The notes below the pieces were generated by a model. That model had not been told where the DNA came from and did no database searches. It saw nothing but the letters and a program-made list of their open reading frames with translations. Below, piece by piece: positions 26,281 to 34,984 of a stretch of DNA of 64,000 nucleotides. This DNA comes from JANRLJ01 sp033762735. GTDB taxonomy: Bacteria > Chloroflexota > Anaerolineae > Aggregatilineales > Phototrophicaceae. Location: positions 1 to 64,000 of the forward strand of contig JANRLJ010000176.1 in the NCBI GenBank assembly GCA_033762735.1. The letters run 5' to 3'. A program made the translations under genes and the position numbers. Position 1 is the stretch's first letter. Each line of letters opens with the position of its first letter.

Positions 26281-27684
26281 ATGTTGAAAGCTCGTATTCT
26301 TACTCTGGTGGCGGTGGTTCTGCTCACCGTTGCCGCGCTGGGTGGCGTTGTCGCCGCGCAGGACGGCACCATCGTCGATATCGCCGCTGGTGATGAAAAC
26401 TTCAGCACCCTGGTTTCGCTGGTTCAGGCGGCTGGCCTGGCCGATGTCCTGGCTGGTGAAGGTCCCTTCACCGTTTTCGCCCCCACCAACGAAGCCTTCG
26501 CCGAACTGCCCCAGTTCGTCGTGGACTATCTGGGCGCGAACCCCGAACTGCTGACCCGCGTCCTGACCTATCATGTGGTTTCCGGTGCGGTCACCTCTGA
26601 CCAGATCACCGAGAGCATGATGGCCGACTCGATGGAAATGGGCGCGGTTGGCGCGGACATGATGGGCAGCCAGCTCAACATCCAGGTCACCGAAGAAGGC
26701 ATCAAGGTTGACAATGCCAACGTTGTGACCCCCGACATCACCGCCAGCAACGGCGTGATCCATGTCATCGACGAAGTGCTCATCCCCCCGATTGAACTGC
26801 CCGAAGTGGACGTGCTGTCTGTGCAGCCCGATGCCATCATCGTCGCTGGCAGCTCTACCGTCTTCCCGGTGGCGCGCCGCCTGGCCGACCTTTTCGTGGG
26901 TGAAGGTTTCTCTGGCGATCTCCCGGTGGAAAGCATCGGCTCTGGCGCGGGTTTAGAACGCTTCTGCGTGAATGCGGAAACCGACATCGCCACCGCCAGC
27001 CGCCCGATCAACGAAGAAGAAACCGAAGCCTGCCTCGCCAATGGCCGCACCCCCGCCGAATTCTATATCGGTATTGACGCGCTGGTGATCGCCGTCAGCA
27101 CCGAAAACGACTTCGTGGACAGCCTGACCATCGAACAACTGGCGCAGGTCTTCACTGGCGCTGGCGCGACCTGGGCCGACATCAACCCCGACTGGCCCGC
27201 CGAACCCATCCAGATCTTCAGCCCCGGCAGCGACAGCGGTACGTATGACTACTTCGTGGAAGAAATCTTCGACGAAGACGAAACCTTCATCCAGAACAGC
27301 GGTGCGCAGTTCAGCGAAGACGACAATGTGCTGGTGCAGGGCGTGGAAAGCAGCCCCTTCGCCATCGGCTACTTCGGTTTCGCTTACTATCAGGAAAACC
27401 AGGACCGCCTGCGCGCCATCCCGGTTGAAGGCATCACCCCCAGCGAAGAAACCGGCACCACCGGCGAATACCCGCTGAGCCGCCCGCTGTTCATCTACAG
27501 CGCACCGGAAGTCATGCAGGAAAAGCCCCAGGTAGCCGCGTTCATCAACTTCTTCCTGAACAACGTTGCTGACCAGCTCGGCACCGGCGCGGATCAGATT
27601 GGTTACATCCCGACCAACGAATACATCCAGCGCCGCGACGCCCTGACCTGGCTGGCCGCCACCAACTTCGACCTGAGCCAGTAA
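26281..27684 (+). CDS. pstS: Fasciclin (FAS1)-PstS fusion, phosphate-binding protein
   Basis: 467 residues from ATG 26281, preceded by AAGGAGAG with ideal spacing. Signal peptide at 1-25 (hydrophobic core then VVAAQ). A FAS1 domain spans about 27-165 (FSTLVSLVQAAGL, FTVFAPTNEAFAEL, TYHVVSGAV, NGVIHVIDEVL are the family boxes). The phosphate-binding SphX/PstS fold follows from about 180 (AGSSTVFPV, IGSGAGLERFC, TASRPINEEE, SPGSDSGTYDYF: serines and DSGT that bind phosphate). It captures phosphate outside the membrane for PstCAB; FAS1 domains mediate adhesion or carbohydrate binding, so it may anchor the binding protein at the cell surface. First gene of the pst cluster, followed by a hairpin that may make it the most abundant product. 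Confidence 0.92.
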   Translation: MLKARILTLVAVVLLTVAALGGVVAAQDGTIVDIAAGDENFSTLVSLVQAAGLADVLAGEGPFTVFAPTNEAFAELPQFVVDYLGANPELLTRVLTYHVVSGAVTSDQITESMMADSMEMGAVGADMMGSQLNIQVTEEGIKVDNANVVTPDITASNGVIHVIDEVLIPPIELPEVDVLSVQPDAIIVAGSSTVFPVARRLADLFVGEGFSGDLPVESIGSGAGLERFCVNAETDIATASRPINEEETEACLANGRTPAEFYIGIDALVIAVSTENDFVDSLTIEQLAQVFTGAGATWADINPDWPAEPIQIFSPGSDSGTYDYFVEEIFDEDETFIQNSGAQFSEDDNVLVQGVESSPFAIGYFGFAYYQENQDRLRAIPVEGITPSEETGTTGEYPLSRPLFIYSAPEVMQEKPQVAAFINFFLNNVADQLGTGADQIGYIPTNEYIQRRDALTWLAATNFDLSQ

Positions 27685-27704
27685 GTTTCACCCTTTGCAA
27701 CAGC

Positions 27705-27746
27705 GGGGAGAGGTCGCGTCCTGAAGGGCGCACCCTCTCCCATTTT
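27705..27746 (+). terminator. Hairpin terminator/attenuator between pstS and pstC
   Basis: 8-bp stem GGGAGAGG/CCTCTCCC (27706-27713 and 27734-27741) with a 20-base loop, followed by ATTTTGG. The T tract is short, so partial termination after pstS is likely. Confidence 0.6.
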
Positions 27747-27768
27747 GGTTAAACTTCTTATCACAAAG

Positions 27769-27785
27769 TTAAAGTAAATTTAATG
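27769..27785 (+). promoter_or_regulatory. Pho-box-like direct repeat upstream of pstC
   Basis: TTAAAG-N5-TTAATG (11-bp period), with another TTAAAC at 27749. Same design as the repeat upstream of pstS. Confidence 0.45.
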
Positions 27786-27899
27786 CAAATATCCCTGCTT
27801 TTCCTCAAGGGAATACGTTACACTATCCATCGCAAAGCAAACGCATAAACCACCCCCATGTCCACCAACCACACCTGCCATCATTAAGAAAGGAACTTT

Positions 27900-29141
27900 A
27901 TGGAAGGCGACATCCTGCAAAGTCAGCCAGGTTCGGCACATCTTACGGCTGCTGACCGCGCTGCCAGCCGTTCCGGGCGCTCCGCGTCTCTGGAAAAACG
28001 CCCACGCCCTGGTGAGTCCATCATCAACGCCATCCTGTTTTTCTGCGGCATTGTCTCGGTCTTTACGACCATCGGCATCGTGCTTGTGCTGGGTACAGAG
28101 GCGGCAGCTTTCTTCACAACGACGGAGTGGTTGAATTCCAACAAGCGGGTTGCAGTCGCGATGGCTGCTGAAGATACCACGCTGGTCGCGCTTCGCAGCG
28201 GCGCAACGGTGGAAGCGGGGGATCAGATTCGGCTGGGGCAGGCGGATGACGCGGAAGTGGTGCGCGTCGTCAGCGTGGCAGATGACCCCGCCAACGAAGA
28301 ACAGCTTATTCTGGAAGTCGAACGCGGCATCCGGGGCACTACGCCCGTCGTGCACGCCGAACGCACCGGGCTGTTTATCGGCGAAAATGTGAATATCTTC
28401 CGCTTCCTGACGGAAACCCAGTGGGCACCGCAGATCGGCGCATTCGGCATTCTGCCGCTGGTCGGCGCGACGCTTATTACCAGTGCGATTGCGCTGCTCG
28501 TCTCGGTGCCGATTGGCCTGGGCGCGGCCATTTACCTGAGCGAATATGCCACCCGCCGCGCACGCTCCTTCCTCAAGCCGATGATCGAAATTCTCGCAGG
28601 GGTGCCGACGGTTGTGTATGGCTACTTCGCGCTGACGTTTATGACCCCGCTGCTGCGCGCCATCTTCGGCCCACAGGTGCAGGTGTATAACATGCTGTCG
28701 GCAGGTCTGGTCATGGGCATCATGATTATCCCGACCATCGCTTCCATCAGTGAAGACGCGCTGAACGCCGTGCCGCGTTCACTGCGCGATGCCTCCTATG
28801 GGCTGGGCGCGACCCGGCTTGAAACCAGCTTCCGCGTGGTGGTGCCCTCGGCGCTGTCGGGCGTGATGGCCGCCTTCATCCTGGGTATGTCCCGTGCGGT
28901 TGGCGAGACGATGATCGTGCTGATCGCTTCCGGCGCTGGCCCCAACCTGACCGCGAATCCGTTCGAGGGGGCGGAGACGATGGCCGGCCATATTGCCCGT
29001 ATCAGCACGGGCGACATCAGCCGGGGGTCGATTGACTACAACAGTATTTTCGCGGTCGGTCTGACGCTGTTTATCATTACGCTGATTCTGAACCTCATCA
29101 GTGACTATATCACCCGTCGTTTCCGCGAGGCGTACTCATGA
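27900..29141 (+). CDS. pstC: Phosphate ABC transporter permease PstC with inserted domain
   Basis: 413 residues, longer than the usual about 310. TM1 lies at about 42-72. An extra stretch of about 100 residues (78-175) includes SGATVEAGDQIRLG and VERGIRGTTPVVHAER, resembling a small beta domain found in surface and phage structural proteins. Five more TMs follow with the permease loop (EDALNAVPRSLRDASYGLGATR), which contacts PstB. It forms the channel with PstA. ATG with AAAGGA seven bases upstream; the stop overlaps pstA by 4 bases. The insert should lie between TM1 and TM2 on the outer side. Confidence 0.93.
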   Translation: MEGDILQSQPGSAHLTAADRAASRSGRSASLEKRPRPGESIINAILFFCGIVSVFTTIGIVLVLGTEAAAFFTTTEWLNSNKRVAVAMAAEDTTLVALRSGATVEAGDQIRLGQADDAEVVRVVSVADDPANEEQLILEVERGIRGTTPVVHAERTGLFIGENVNIFRFLTETQWAPQIGAFGILPLVGATLITSAIALLVSVPIGLGAAIYLSEYATRRARSFLKPMIEILAGVPTVVYGYFALTFMTPLLRAIFGPQVQVYNMLSAGLVMGIMIIPTIASISEDALNAVPRSLRDASYGLGATRLETSFRVVVPSALSGVMAAFILGMSRAVGETMIVLIASGAGPNLTANPFEGAETMAGHIARISTGDISRGSIDYNSIFAVGLTLFIITLILNLISDYITRRFREAYS

Positions 29142-30508
29142 GCGCACAAACCAATCGCCTTCCCAACGAGCAGGAATTCCAGCGTGGGCTGCGTTCGCGC
29201 CAGGCGCGGGGCACCCTGTGGTCGCGGCTGTTCTTCGCTGCGAACTTCTTCGGCCTGTTCATGCTGATTATCCTGGTGCTGCACATCCTCAATCAGTCCT
29301 TCGGTCTGGTGATTATTCGCAACAACGTGGAGCCTGCCACGCTGTCGGAAACGCCGCTGGAAGACCTGAACCGTGAGCAGTTGGCGCGTATTCTTGTTAG
29401 TAATCTGGGCAACGCGAGCAGGGCGATTTTACGTGACTCCCTGAGCATCGTCCCGGTCGAGCAGTTCACCACGGTGCCGCTCGATGAGGCACTGGGCGAT
29501 GCGGTGCTTCCGCCAGGGGCGCGCAGCCAGACAATCGGCCAGGTGGATAACGAAATTCTGATTTCCATTCTGGCAGCGAACTTCTCGCAGGATGATCTGT
29601 ATGCATTCGTGGTTGACCGCATTGTTCAGCCACGTGTTGAACGCAGTTGGCGTCTGCTGGATTCGATTTTCAGCCGCAGCGAAATCGAAGCGGTTGCCGC
29701 CACCGAAGAGTTTGCCAACGACCGCCTGGAATTCCGTGCGTGGCTCAATCTGGACTTTATCACCAGTTCAGCGTCCAGTTCCGCCACTACGACAGGGCTG
29801 CGCACGGCACTGCTCGGTTCGTTCTGGATTATCGGCATCACGATTCTGGTCGCATTCCCGCTGGGCGTGGCAGCCGCCATTTATCTGGAAGAATATGCCA
29901 CCGATAACTGGGTCAACCGCCTTATCGAGATCAACCTGCGCAACCTGGCCGCGGTGCCTTCCATCATCTATGGGATGCTCGGCCTGGCGGTGTTCGTGCG
30001 TATTCTGGTATATCTGACGAGTGGGCGCTTTACCGGGTTAAACGATACGAACGGGCGCACGGTGCTTTCCGCCGCCTTTACGCTGGCGCTGCTGATCCTG
30101 CCCGTCATCATCGTGAATGCACGTGAGGCCATCCGCGCCGTGCCGCCTTCCATCCGTGAGGCCAGTTTCGGCCTGGGCGCGACGCGCTGGCAGACAGTTT
30201 CGCGGCAGGTGCTCCCGGCGGCGGTTCCCGGCATTCTGACGGGCGTGATTCTGGCGATGTCCCGCGCGGTGGGCGAAACTGCGCCGCTGATCGTGGTTGG
30301 TGCTTCGACCTTCCTCGGCACCGACCCCAACGGGCCGTTCTCCAAGTTCACCGTCGTGCCGATTCAGATTTTCCAGTGGACGTCCGAAGCCCAGCCGGAA
30401 TTTAAACTGGCAGCGGCGGCAGCCATTATCGTGCTGCTCGTCCTGATGCTTACCCTTAACGCTACCGCCATTATCATCCGCAACCGCTTTAGCAGGAGAC
30501 TGTTCTAA
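29138..30508 (+). CDS. pstA: Phosphate ABC transporter permease PstA with large periplasmic insertion
   Basis: 456 residues against the usual about 290. TM1 lies at about 29-52. A charged, mainly helical insertion of about 150 residues (58-210) follows; then five TMs starting at GLRTALLGSFWIIGITILVAFPLG. The permease loop EAIRAVPPSIREASFGLGATRW contacts the ATPase. Partner of PstC, with which it overlaps by ATGA; pstB starts two bases after its stop. The insertion is not a domain I recognise and may interact with the PstC insertion or the binding protein. Confidence 0.93.
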   Translation: MSAQTNRLPNEQEFQRGLRSRQARGTLWSRLFFAANFFGLFMLIILVLHILNQSFGLVIIRNNVEPATLSETPLEDLNREQLARILVSNLGNASRAILRDSLSIVPVEQFTTVPLDEALGDAVLPPGARSQTIGQVDNEILISILAANFSQDDLYAFVVDRIVQPRVERSWRLLDSIFSRSEIEAVAATEEFANDRLEFRAWLNLDFITSSASSSATTTGLRTALLGSFWIIGITILVAFPLGVAAAIYLEEYATDNWVNRLIEINLRNLAAVPSIIYGMLGLAVFVRILVYLTSGRFTGLNDTNGRTVLSAAFTLALLILPVIIVNAREAIRAVPPSIREASFGLGATRWQTVSRQVLPAAVPGILTGVILAMSRAVGETAPLIVVGASTFLGTDPNGPFSKFTVVPIQIFQWTSEAQPEFKLAAAAAIIVLLVLMLTLNATAIIIRNRFSRRLF

Positions 30509-30509
30509 T

Positions 30510-31319
30510 ATGGCGACCGCCACCAAGACCGACTACGCCATCGAAGCCAAGTCCATCAGCGTTTACTATGGCAGCTATCGTGCGGTAAAGGACGTGACGC
30601 TGAACGTCCCGCGCAACAAGATTACGGCACTGATCGGCCCGTCGGGCTGCGGCAAGACGACCGTTCTCAAGGCGTTCAACCGCATGAACGACTTCGTTGG
30701 TGCGCGCGTGGAAGGCGAAATTCTCTATCGCGGCCAGAATGTCTATGGGTCGAGTGTCGATCCGGTGGAAGTCCGCCGCCGCATCGGTATGGTGTTCCAG
30801 AAGCCGAATCCCTTCCCCAAGAGCATCTACGACAACGTGGCCTATGGGCCGCGCCTGCTGGGTGTGAAGAACAAGAGTATGCTGGACGACATTGTCGAGC
30901 GCAGCCTCAAGGGTTCCGCCCTGTGGGATGAAGTCAGGAACGACCTGAAGAAATCGGGGCTGGCGCTTTCCGGCGGTCAGCAGCAGCGCCTGTGCATCGC
31001 CCGCACGATTGCCGTCGAGCCGGATATTATCCTGATGGACGAACCCTGCTCTGCGCTTGACCCGATCTCCACCCAGCGCATTGAAGAACTGATGCGCGAA
31101 CTGGAAAACAGTTACACCATCATCATCGTGACGCACAACATGCAGCAGGCCAGCCGCGCCTCGGATTACACCGCCTTCTTCAACATTCGCAAGAATGAAA
31201 CCGAAGTCGGCAAGGAAAACCGCTGGGGTGAACTGGTCGAATATGGCGACACGCAGGAAATGTTCAACTCGCCCAAGAGCCAGGAAACGGCGGATTATAT
31301 CTCCGGGCGCTTCGGTTGA
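30510..31319 (+). CDS. pstB: Phosphate ABC transporter ATPase PstB
   Basis: 269 residues. Walker A GPSGCGKTT, Q loop FQKPNPFPKSIYDNV, ABC signature LSGGQQQRL, Walker B IILMDEPCSALD and switch histidine VTHNMQQA are all intact. FNRMNDF and the PNPFPKSIYDNV stretch are PstB hallmarks. It powers phosphate import through PstC/PstA. Last gene of the operon; no phoU follows. A strong terminator lies 26 bases downstream. Confidence 0.97.
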   Translation: MATATKTDYAIEAKSISVYYGSYRAVKDVTLNVPRNKITALIGPSGCGKTTVLKAFNRMNDFVGARVEGEILYRGQNVYGSSVDPVEVRRRIGMVFQKPNPFPKSIYDNVAYGPRLLGVKNKSMLDDIVERSLKGSALWDEVRNDLKKSGLALSGGQQQRLCIARTIAVEPDIILMDEPCSALDPISTQRIEELMRELENSYTIIIVTHNMQQASRASDYTAFFNIRKNETEVGKENRWGELVEYGDTQEMFNSPKSQETADYISGRFG

Positions 31320-31345
31320 TTTCGAGCCAATCGCTCTAAGCAATC

Positions 31346-31376
31346 AGCAGTCAGCCGAAAAGCTGGCTGCTTTTTG
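31346..31376 (+). terminator. Terminator of the pst operon
   Basis: 10-bp stem AGCAGTCAGC/GCTGGCTGCT with one G-U pair and loop CGAAAA, followed by TTTTTG. Confidence 0.9.
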
Positions 31377-31400
31377 TTTGGGAGGCTGTGCGGAGGAAGA

Positions 31401-31422
31401 GGGACACGGCATGCCATGTCCC
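31401..31422. repeat. REP-like palindrome, GGGACACGG family
   Basis: GGGACACGGC/ATGCCATGTCCC, followed by TAC, downstream of the pst terminator. Next to it (31462-31498) are irregular repeats of CTAAC. Confidence 0.7.
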
Positions 31423-31500
31423 TACGAAAAACATCGTGCGTTTTCTTTTTGATTGTAACGCCAATTGCTAAAAGCTAACGGCTAACAACTAACAGCTTCC

Positions 31501-32304
31501 CTAAATCCCAATCTTGATCGACTCATACGTTTCGGGACGGCGGTCTTCAAACACAGGGATGCGCTGGCGGATTTCGTCCACGCGATCCATCTCGATTTCG
31601 GCAGTCAGCAGATTCGGCTCGTCACCGCCTTCGATGATGATCTTGCCCCAGGGATCAACGATCATCGAATGTCCACCGAAGACCGTATCCCCGGTTTGCC
31701 CGGCAGCGTTCGTCGCCACGATAAAGCACTGATTTTCAATCGCCCGTGCCTGCAGCAGCACCCGCCAGTGCTCCAGCCGTTCCATAGGCCATTCTGCCGG
31801 GATAATCATCATCTTCGTGCCTTCGACGGCGTAACGGCGGAACAGCTCCGGGAAGCGCAGATCGTAGCAGATCGCCAATCCGGTCAGTCCCCAGGGAAGT
31901 TCCATGCTCAGCGGGGAGGAACCTGGCTGGAGATACTTGTCTTCGTCCATCAACTGAAACAGATGAATTTTGCGATACACGCCCATCATCCGGCCATTGG
32001 GTGCGATGAATGAGGCACTGTTGGCGGCTTCATGACCGCGCTTTTCCAGAATCGAGCCGACGATGCTGATCTTGTTCTGTGTGGCGATGGTCGAAAGCTG
32101 GGAGAAAACCCCGCTGTTCAACTGCGCGGCAAATTCCTTTGCCCGGTCGAGCGCGTATCCGGTTGACCATAATTCCGGGAAGACGACCAGGTGTGAGCCA
32201 CGCCGCGCTGCTTCCGCCGTCCACTTTTCCACCAGGCTGACGTTCTTTTTTACGTCGCCCAAAGCAATGTTCATCTGTGCCAGGCTGATGGTCACTTTAA
32301 CCAC
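31501..32304 (-). CDS. Carbon-nitrogen hydrolase (nitrilase superfamily)
   Basis: 267 residues. The Glu-Lys-Cys triad is visible: E in VVFPELW (about 44), K in VYRKIHLF (about 111), C in AICYDLRFPELFR (about 145). Length and the YDLRFPELFR signature fit the omega-amidase/Nit2-like branch, which deamidates dicarboxylic acid monoamides such as 2-oxoglutaramate. N-carbamoylase activity cannot be excluded. GTG start at 32304 with AAGGA eight bases upstream. Stands alone; converges with the pst operon. The 273 bp up to the next gene contain no further frame. Confidence 0.88.
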   Translation of the reverse strand: MVKVTISLAQMNIALGDVKKNVSLVEKWTAEAARRGSHLVVFPELWSTGYALDRAKEFAAQLNSGVFSQLSTIATQNKISIVGSILEKRGHEAANSASFIAPNGRMMGVYRKIHLFQLMDEDKYLQPGSSPLSMELPWGLTGLAICYDLRFPELFRRYAVEGTKMMIIPAEWPMERLEHWRVLLQARAIENQCFIVATNAAGQTGDTVFGGHSMIVDPWGKIIIEGGDEPNLLTAEIEMDRVDEIRQRIPVFEDRRPETYESIKIGI

Positions 32305-32577
32305 GATGTTGTCCTTTTACGCCAATTTTTTGTGCGAACCTGCGCCTGATTATAACACCGGAAAGGTTTTCTTAAACGTGACGATGGTCGTGCCGCCTTC
32401 AACGGCATGATTGATGGCGATAAGACCTCGTAGATTGTGTGTAAATAGGCATACGACTAAAGGATGAGTCGCGTTCGGTCTTACTATGGTTCTGTCAGAA
32501 CTGCGAACCGGATAGGATAAGGCCAGTGTGTAGAGACACACAGTTGTCTGAAAGAAAATCATCAGGAGTTCCAGATC

Positions 32578-33432
32578 GTGAAAAACATTACTCGAATTGC
32601 GCTGCTGGTCGTCATTTTTGCCCTGAGTGGTTTGAGCGTCGCTCTGGCGCACGAAGGCGAACATGCCGCGCAGCAGGAAACCGCGCAGACCGACGCGCCC
32701 GCTGTCACGGTTGACATCACTGCAGAAGGCGTGGTCGCGCCCGCCGAATTCGCCGAGGGCGTGAATGCTGTGACCTTCACCAATAACAGCGAAGCGCCTT
32801 CCATGCCCCTGATCGCCCGCCTGAATGAAGGCGAAACGGTCGATTCCTTCATGGGCGCGATGGCGAACGGCCCGATGGCTGCGCTGCCGCTCGTCTCGCT
32901 GCTCGGTGGCACCAACATCGAACCCGGCGCTTCCCTCACCATCAATTATGCGCTCCAGCCCGGTGAGTACATCATCGTTGACTTCAATGCCGAAATGCCC
33001 GCCCCGGCTACCTTCACTGTCGCTGATGTGGAAGGCGAAGGCGCGGAAGGCCCCGCCGCTGACGTGACCGTCTCGCTGCTGGACTTTGCCTTCTCCATCC
33101 CGCTGGAAATCCAGGCTGGTGAAAAGGTGTGGCAGGTGCAGAACCTCGGCAACCAGTGGCACGAAATGGTGATCGCCCGTGTGGATGAAGCGACCGCAAT
33201 TGGTGACTATCATGACATGCTGAATGCCTACATGACCGCTGAAGACCCCGAAGCCGCGCCGTTTGAAGATGTCGCCTTCTGGGGGCCGGTCAACCAGGGT
33301 GAACGCGCCTGGTTCCCGGTGACGCTCGAACCCGGCACCTATGTGGTGATCTGCTTCCTGCCAGACATCATGGGCGAAGGCCACTCGCATTTCCAGATGG
33401 GCATGGTGCAGCTTATCAACGTCGTCGAGTAA
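32578..33432 (+). CDS. Secreted double cupredoxin-like protein
   Basis: 284 residues from a GTG with AGGAG nine bases upstream. Signal peptide 1-24 ending ALA, then a His/Glu-rich HEGEHAAQQE. Two beta-sandwich repeats: an N-terminal one (about 40-150) without ligands, and a C-terminal cupredoxin-like one (about 158-284) with possible type 1 copper ligands H195 (NQWHEM), C259 (VVICFLPD), H269 or H271 (GHSH) and M274 or M276. The Cys-to-His spacing (nine residues) is longer than in plastocyanin, so copper binding is plausible, not certain. Exported electron carrier or copper-binding protein inferred. Monocistronic, with a clear terminator. Confidence 0.75.
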   Translation: MKNITRIALLVVIFALSGLSVALAHEGEHAAQQETAQTDAPAVTVDITAEGVVAPAEFAEGVNAVTFTNNSEAPSMPLIARLNEGETVDSFMGAMANGPMAALPLVSLLGGTNIEPGASLTINYALQPGEYIIVDFNAEMPAPATFTVADVEGEGAEGPAADVTVSLLDFAFSIPLEIQAGEKVWQVQNLGNQWHEMVIARVDEATAIGDYHDMLNAYMTAEDPEAAPFEDVAFWGPVNQGERAWFPVTLEPGTYVVICFLPDIMGEGHSHFQMGMVQLINVVE

Positions 33433-33474
33433 GCACGAACCACCAGCCGTCGCACTTAAGCGACCGCTGTTACA

Positions 33475-33500
33475 GGGCAGGCCGGAAGGTCTGCCCTTTT
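33475..33500 (+). terminator. Terminator after the cupredoxin-like gene
   Basis: Stem GGGCAGGCC/GGTCTGCCC with loop GGAA-like, followed by TTTT. Confidence 0.88.
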
Positions 33501-33618
33501 CGATTCCAGACGACGATGAAAGGCTCAGTGCGATACAGCGCTGAAAAGCGCTTGCTTTACATCGGAAGGAGGAAAATGATAGAGTTGGTAAAACAAATGT
33601 TCTTCTGTGGGGATGACC

Positions 33619-33963
33619 ATGAACTTTGACGATGTGCGGAAGATAGCTTTTGCGTTCCCCGGTGTGGAGGAACATCTCGTGTTCGGCGGGCCAACGCTGA
33701 AAGTGGGCAAGCGCTTTCTGGCCTGCATCGCCAAAATTGACCACGACACGCTGGTTGTGAAAGTCCCCGATCCCTTCGAGCGCGATTTTCTGCTGAGCAG
33801 CAACCCGGACGTGTACTACATGCAGGAACACTACGCGACCTTCGATTGTGTGCTGATTCGCATGTCCAAAGCAGACTCAGAGGAAGTGCGCCAGTTGATC
33901 GAGAACGCATGGCGGAAATTCGCACCGAAGCGGGTGGTTGCTGCGTATGACGCGCAGGGCTGA
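33619..33963 (+). CDS. MmcQ/YjbR family protein
   Basis: 114 residues from the third in-frame start (MNFDDVRKIAF), which has GGGGA at good distance. The family signatures are FPGVEEHLVFGGPTLKVGKRFLA (residues 11-33) and a C-terminal helix RQLIENAWRKFAP. The fold is the CyaY-like YjbR fold, often annotated DNA-binding; its biochemical role is not established. Stands in a small forward cluster, 61 bp before a membrane protein gene. Confidence 0.82.
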   Translation: MNFDDVRKIAFAFPGVEEHLVFGGPTLKVGKRFLACIAKIDHDTLVVKVPDPFERDFLLSSNPDVYYMQEHYATFDCVLIRMSKADSEEVRQLIENAWRKFAPKRVVAAYDAQG

Positions 33964-34024
33964 CGGAAGTCTGCAACGAGAAGCTGCCTGTGCGCGTACT
34001 ATCCCAAAACAGGAAGAGTGTTCA

Positions 34025-34984
34025 ATGGCAGGGCTGCGCCGATTTTTCACTGAACTGCTTTATGTGCTGCTGACCGGGTACATCCTCGGTTTCTTCTCGG
34101 AGTGGATGTTCTGGTCGGGGCAGGTACGCCCGTCCGACCCCGGTGAGTATATCTTCACGTGGCTGGTCTACAGCATCGCCGCCTACCTTTTCCTGCTGAC
34201 GGTGCGCCTGTTCCATGTCCGCACGTTCTGGAGCCTGTTCCTGGCGGGCGCGGTTTATGGCTGGATGGTGGAGGGCGTCTATGTGCAGACCATGTACGAT
34301 GATTTCCCCTACAACATCTCCACGACCGGGCTTTCCTGGCACGCGCTGATTTCGGTCTGCCTGGGGTGGGCATTCTTGCGGCAGCAGCTTCGTGCAAGCC
34401 TGCGCTCGGCATGGATCGCCTGTGCAGCGTTCGGCGTGTTCTTCGGGTTCTGGTCGATTGGCTGGTGGATTGAAGTGCCACAGGCATCGCTGGGGGCGGT
34501 CGCGCTGTATAACGGTGTGCTGGGTGTGCTGCTGATGCTGGCGGTGGCGCTGCTGGAGCGAATCGGAGACGCGGCCTTTACCCTCACGTGGCGCAAGGTG
34601 ATCGTGGGTGTAATCATCTTCCTCGCGTGGTTCGTGTTTGTGACCGTCCCCACGCAGCCGCTCGCGCTGTTCGTCCTGCCGCCCCTGCTGGGAGTGGTGC
34701 TGCTAACGCTAAACCGAAACCGGACACTCGAACCAGCAGCCGATCTGCTGCCCGCTGCTGCGCTGCCACTGAGTCGGCTGGCCTGTGTGCTGCTGATTCC
34801 ACTGCTTGCTACCGCGATTTATGCGCTGGCAGAGGCCGCCGCTTTCCCCTGGTCAACGCTGCCGTTTGTGTGGATTGTGACGCTGCCCGCAGGGTTCATC
34901 CTGCTGGCGCTGAGCCTTTATCGCATCTGGACGCGGCAACGCAGCATCAGCCGCGCACCAGCGTCAATTCCTGCCAGCGGTTGA
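34025..34984 (+). CDS. Uncharacterised polytopic membrane protein
   Basis: 319 residues from ATG 34025 with AGGAAGAG upstream. About nine hydrophobic helices, from LLYVLLTGYILGFFSEWMFW near the N-terminus to LPAGFILLALSLY near the C-terminus, with very short loops rich in Trp. No transporter signature recognised. The 3' end overlaps the convergent kinase-like gene by 38 bases. No function assigned. Confidence 0.75.
   Translation: MAGLRRFFTELLYVLLTGYILGFFSEWMFWSGQVRPSDPGEYIFTWLVYSIAAYLFLLTVRLFHVRTFWSLFLAGAVYGWMVEGVYVQTMYDDFPYNISTTGLSWHALISVCLGWAFLRQQLRASLRSAWIACAAFGVFFGFWSIGWWIEVPQASLGAVALYNGVLGVLLMLAVALLERIGDAAFTLTWRKVIVGVIIFLAWFVFVTVPTQPLALFVLPPLLGVVLLTLNRNRTLEPAADLLPAAALPLSRLACVLLIPLLATAIYALAEAAAFPWSTLPFVWIVTLPAGFILLALSLYRIWTRQRSISRAPASIPASG

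Noticed and set aside
32350..33831. 493-codon open frame on the minus strand
   Set aside because: Opposes the cupredoxin-like gene, which has a signal peptide, ribosome site and terminator. The antisense product has no recognisable features.
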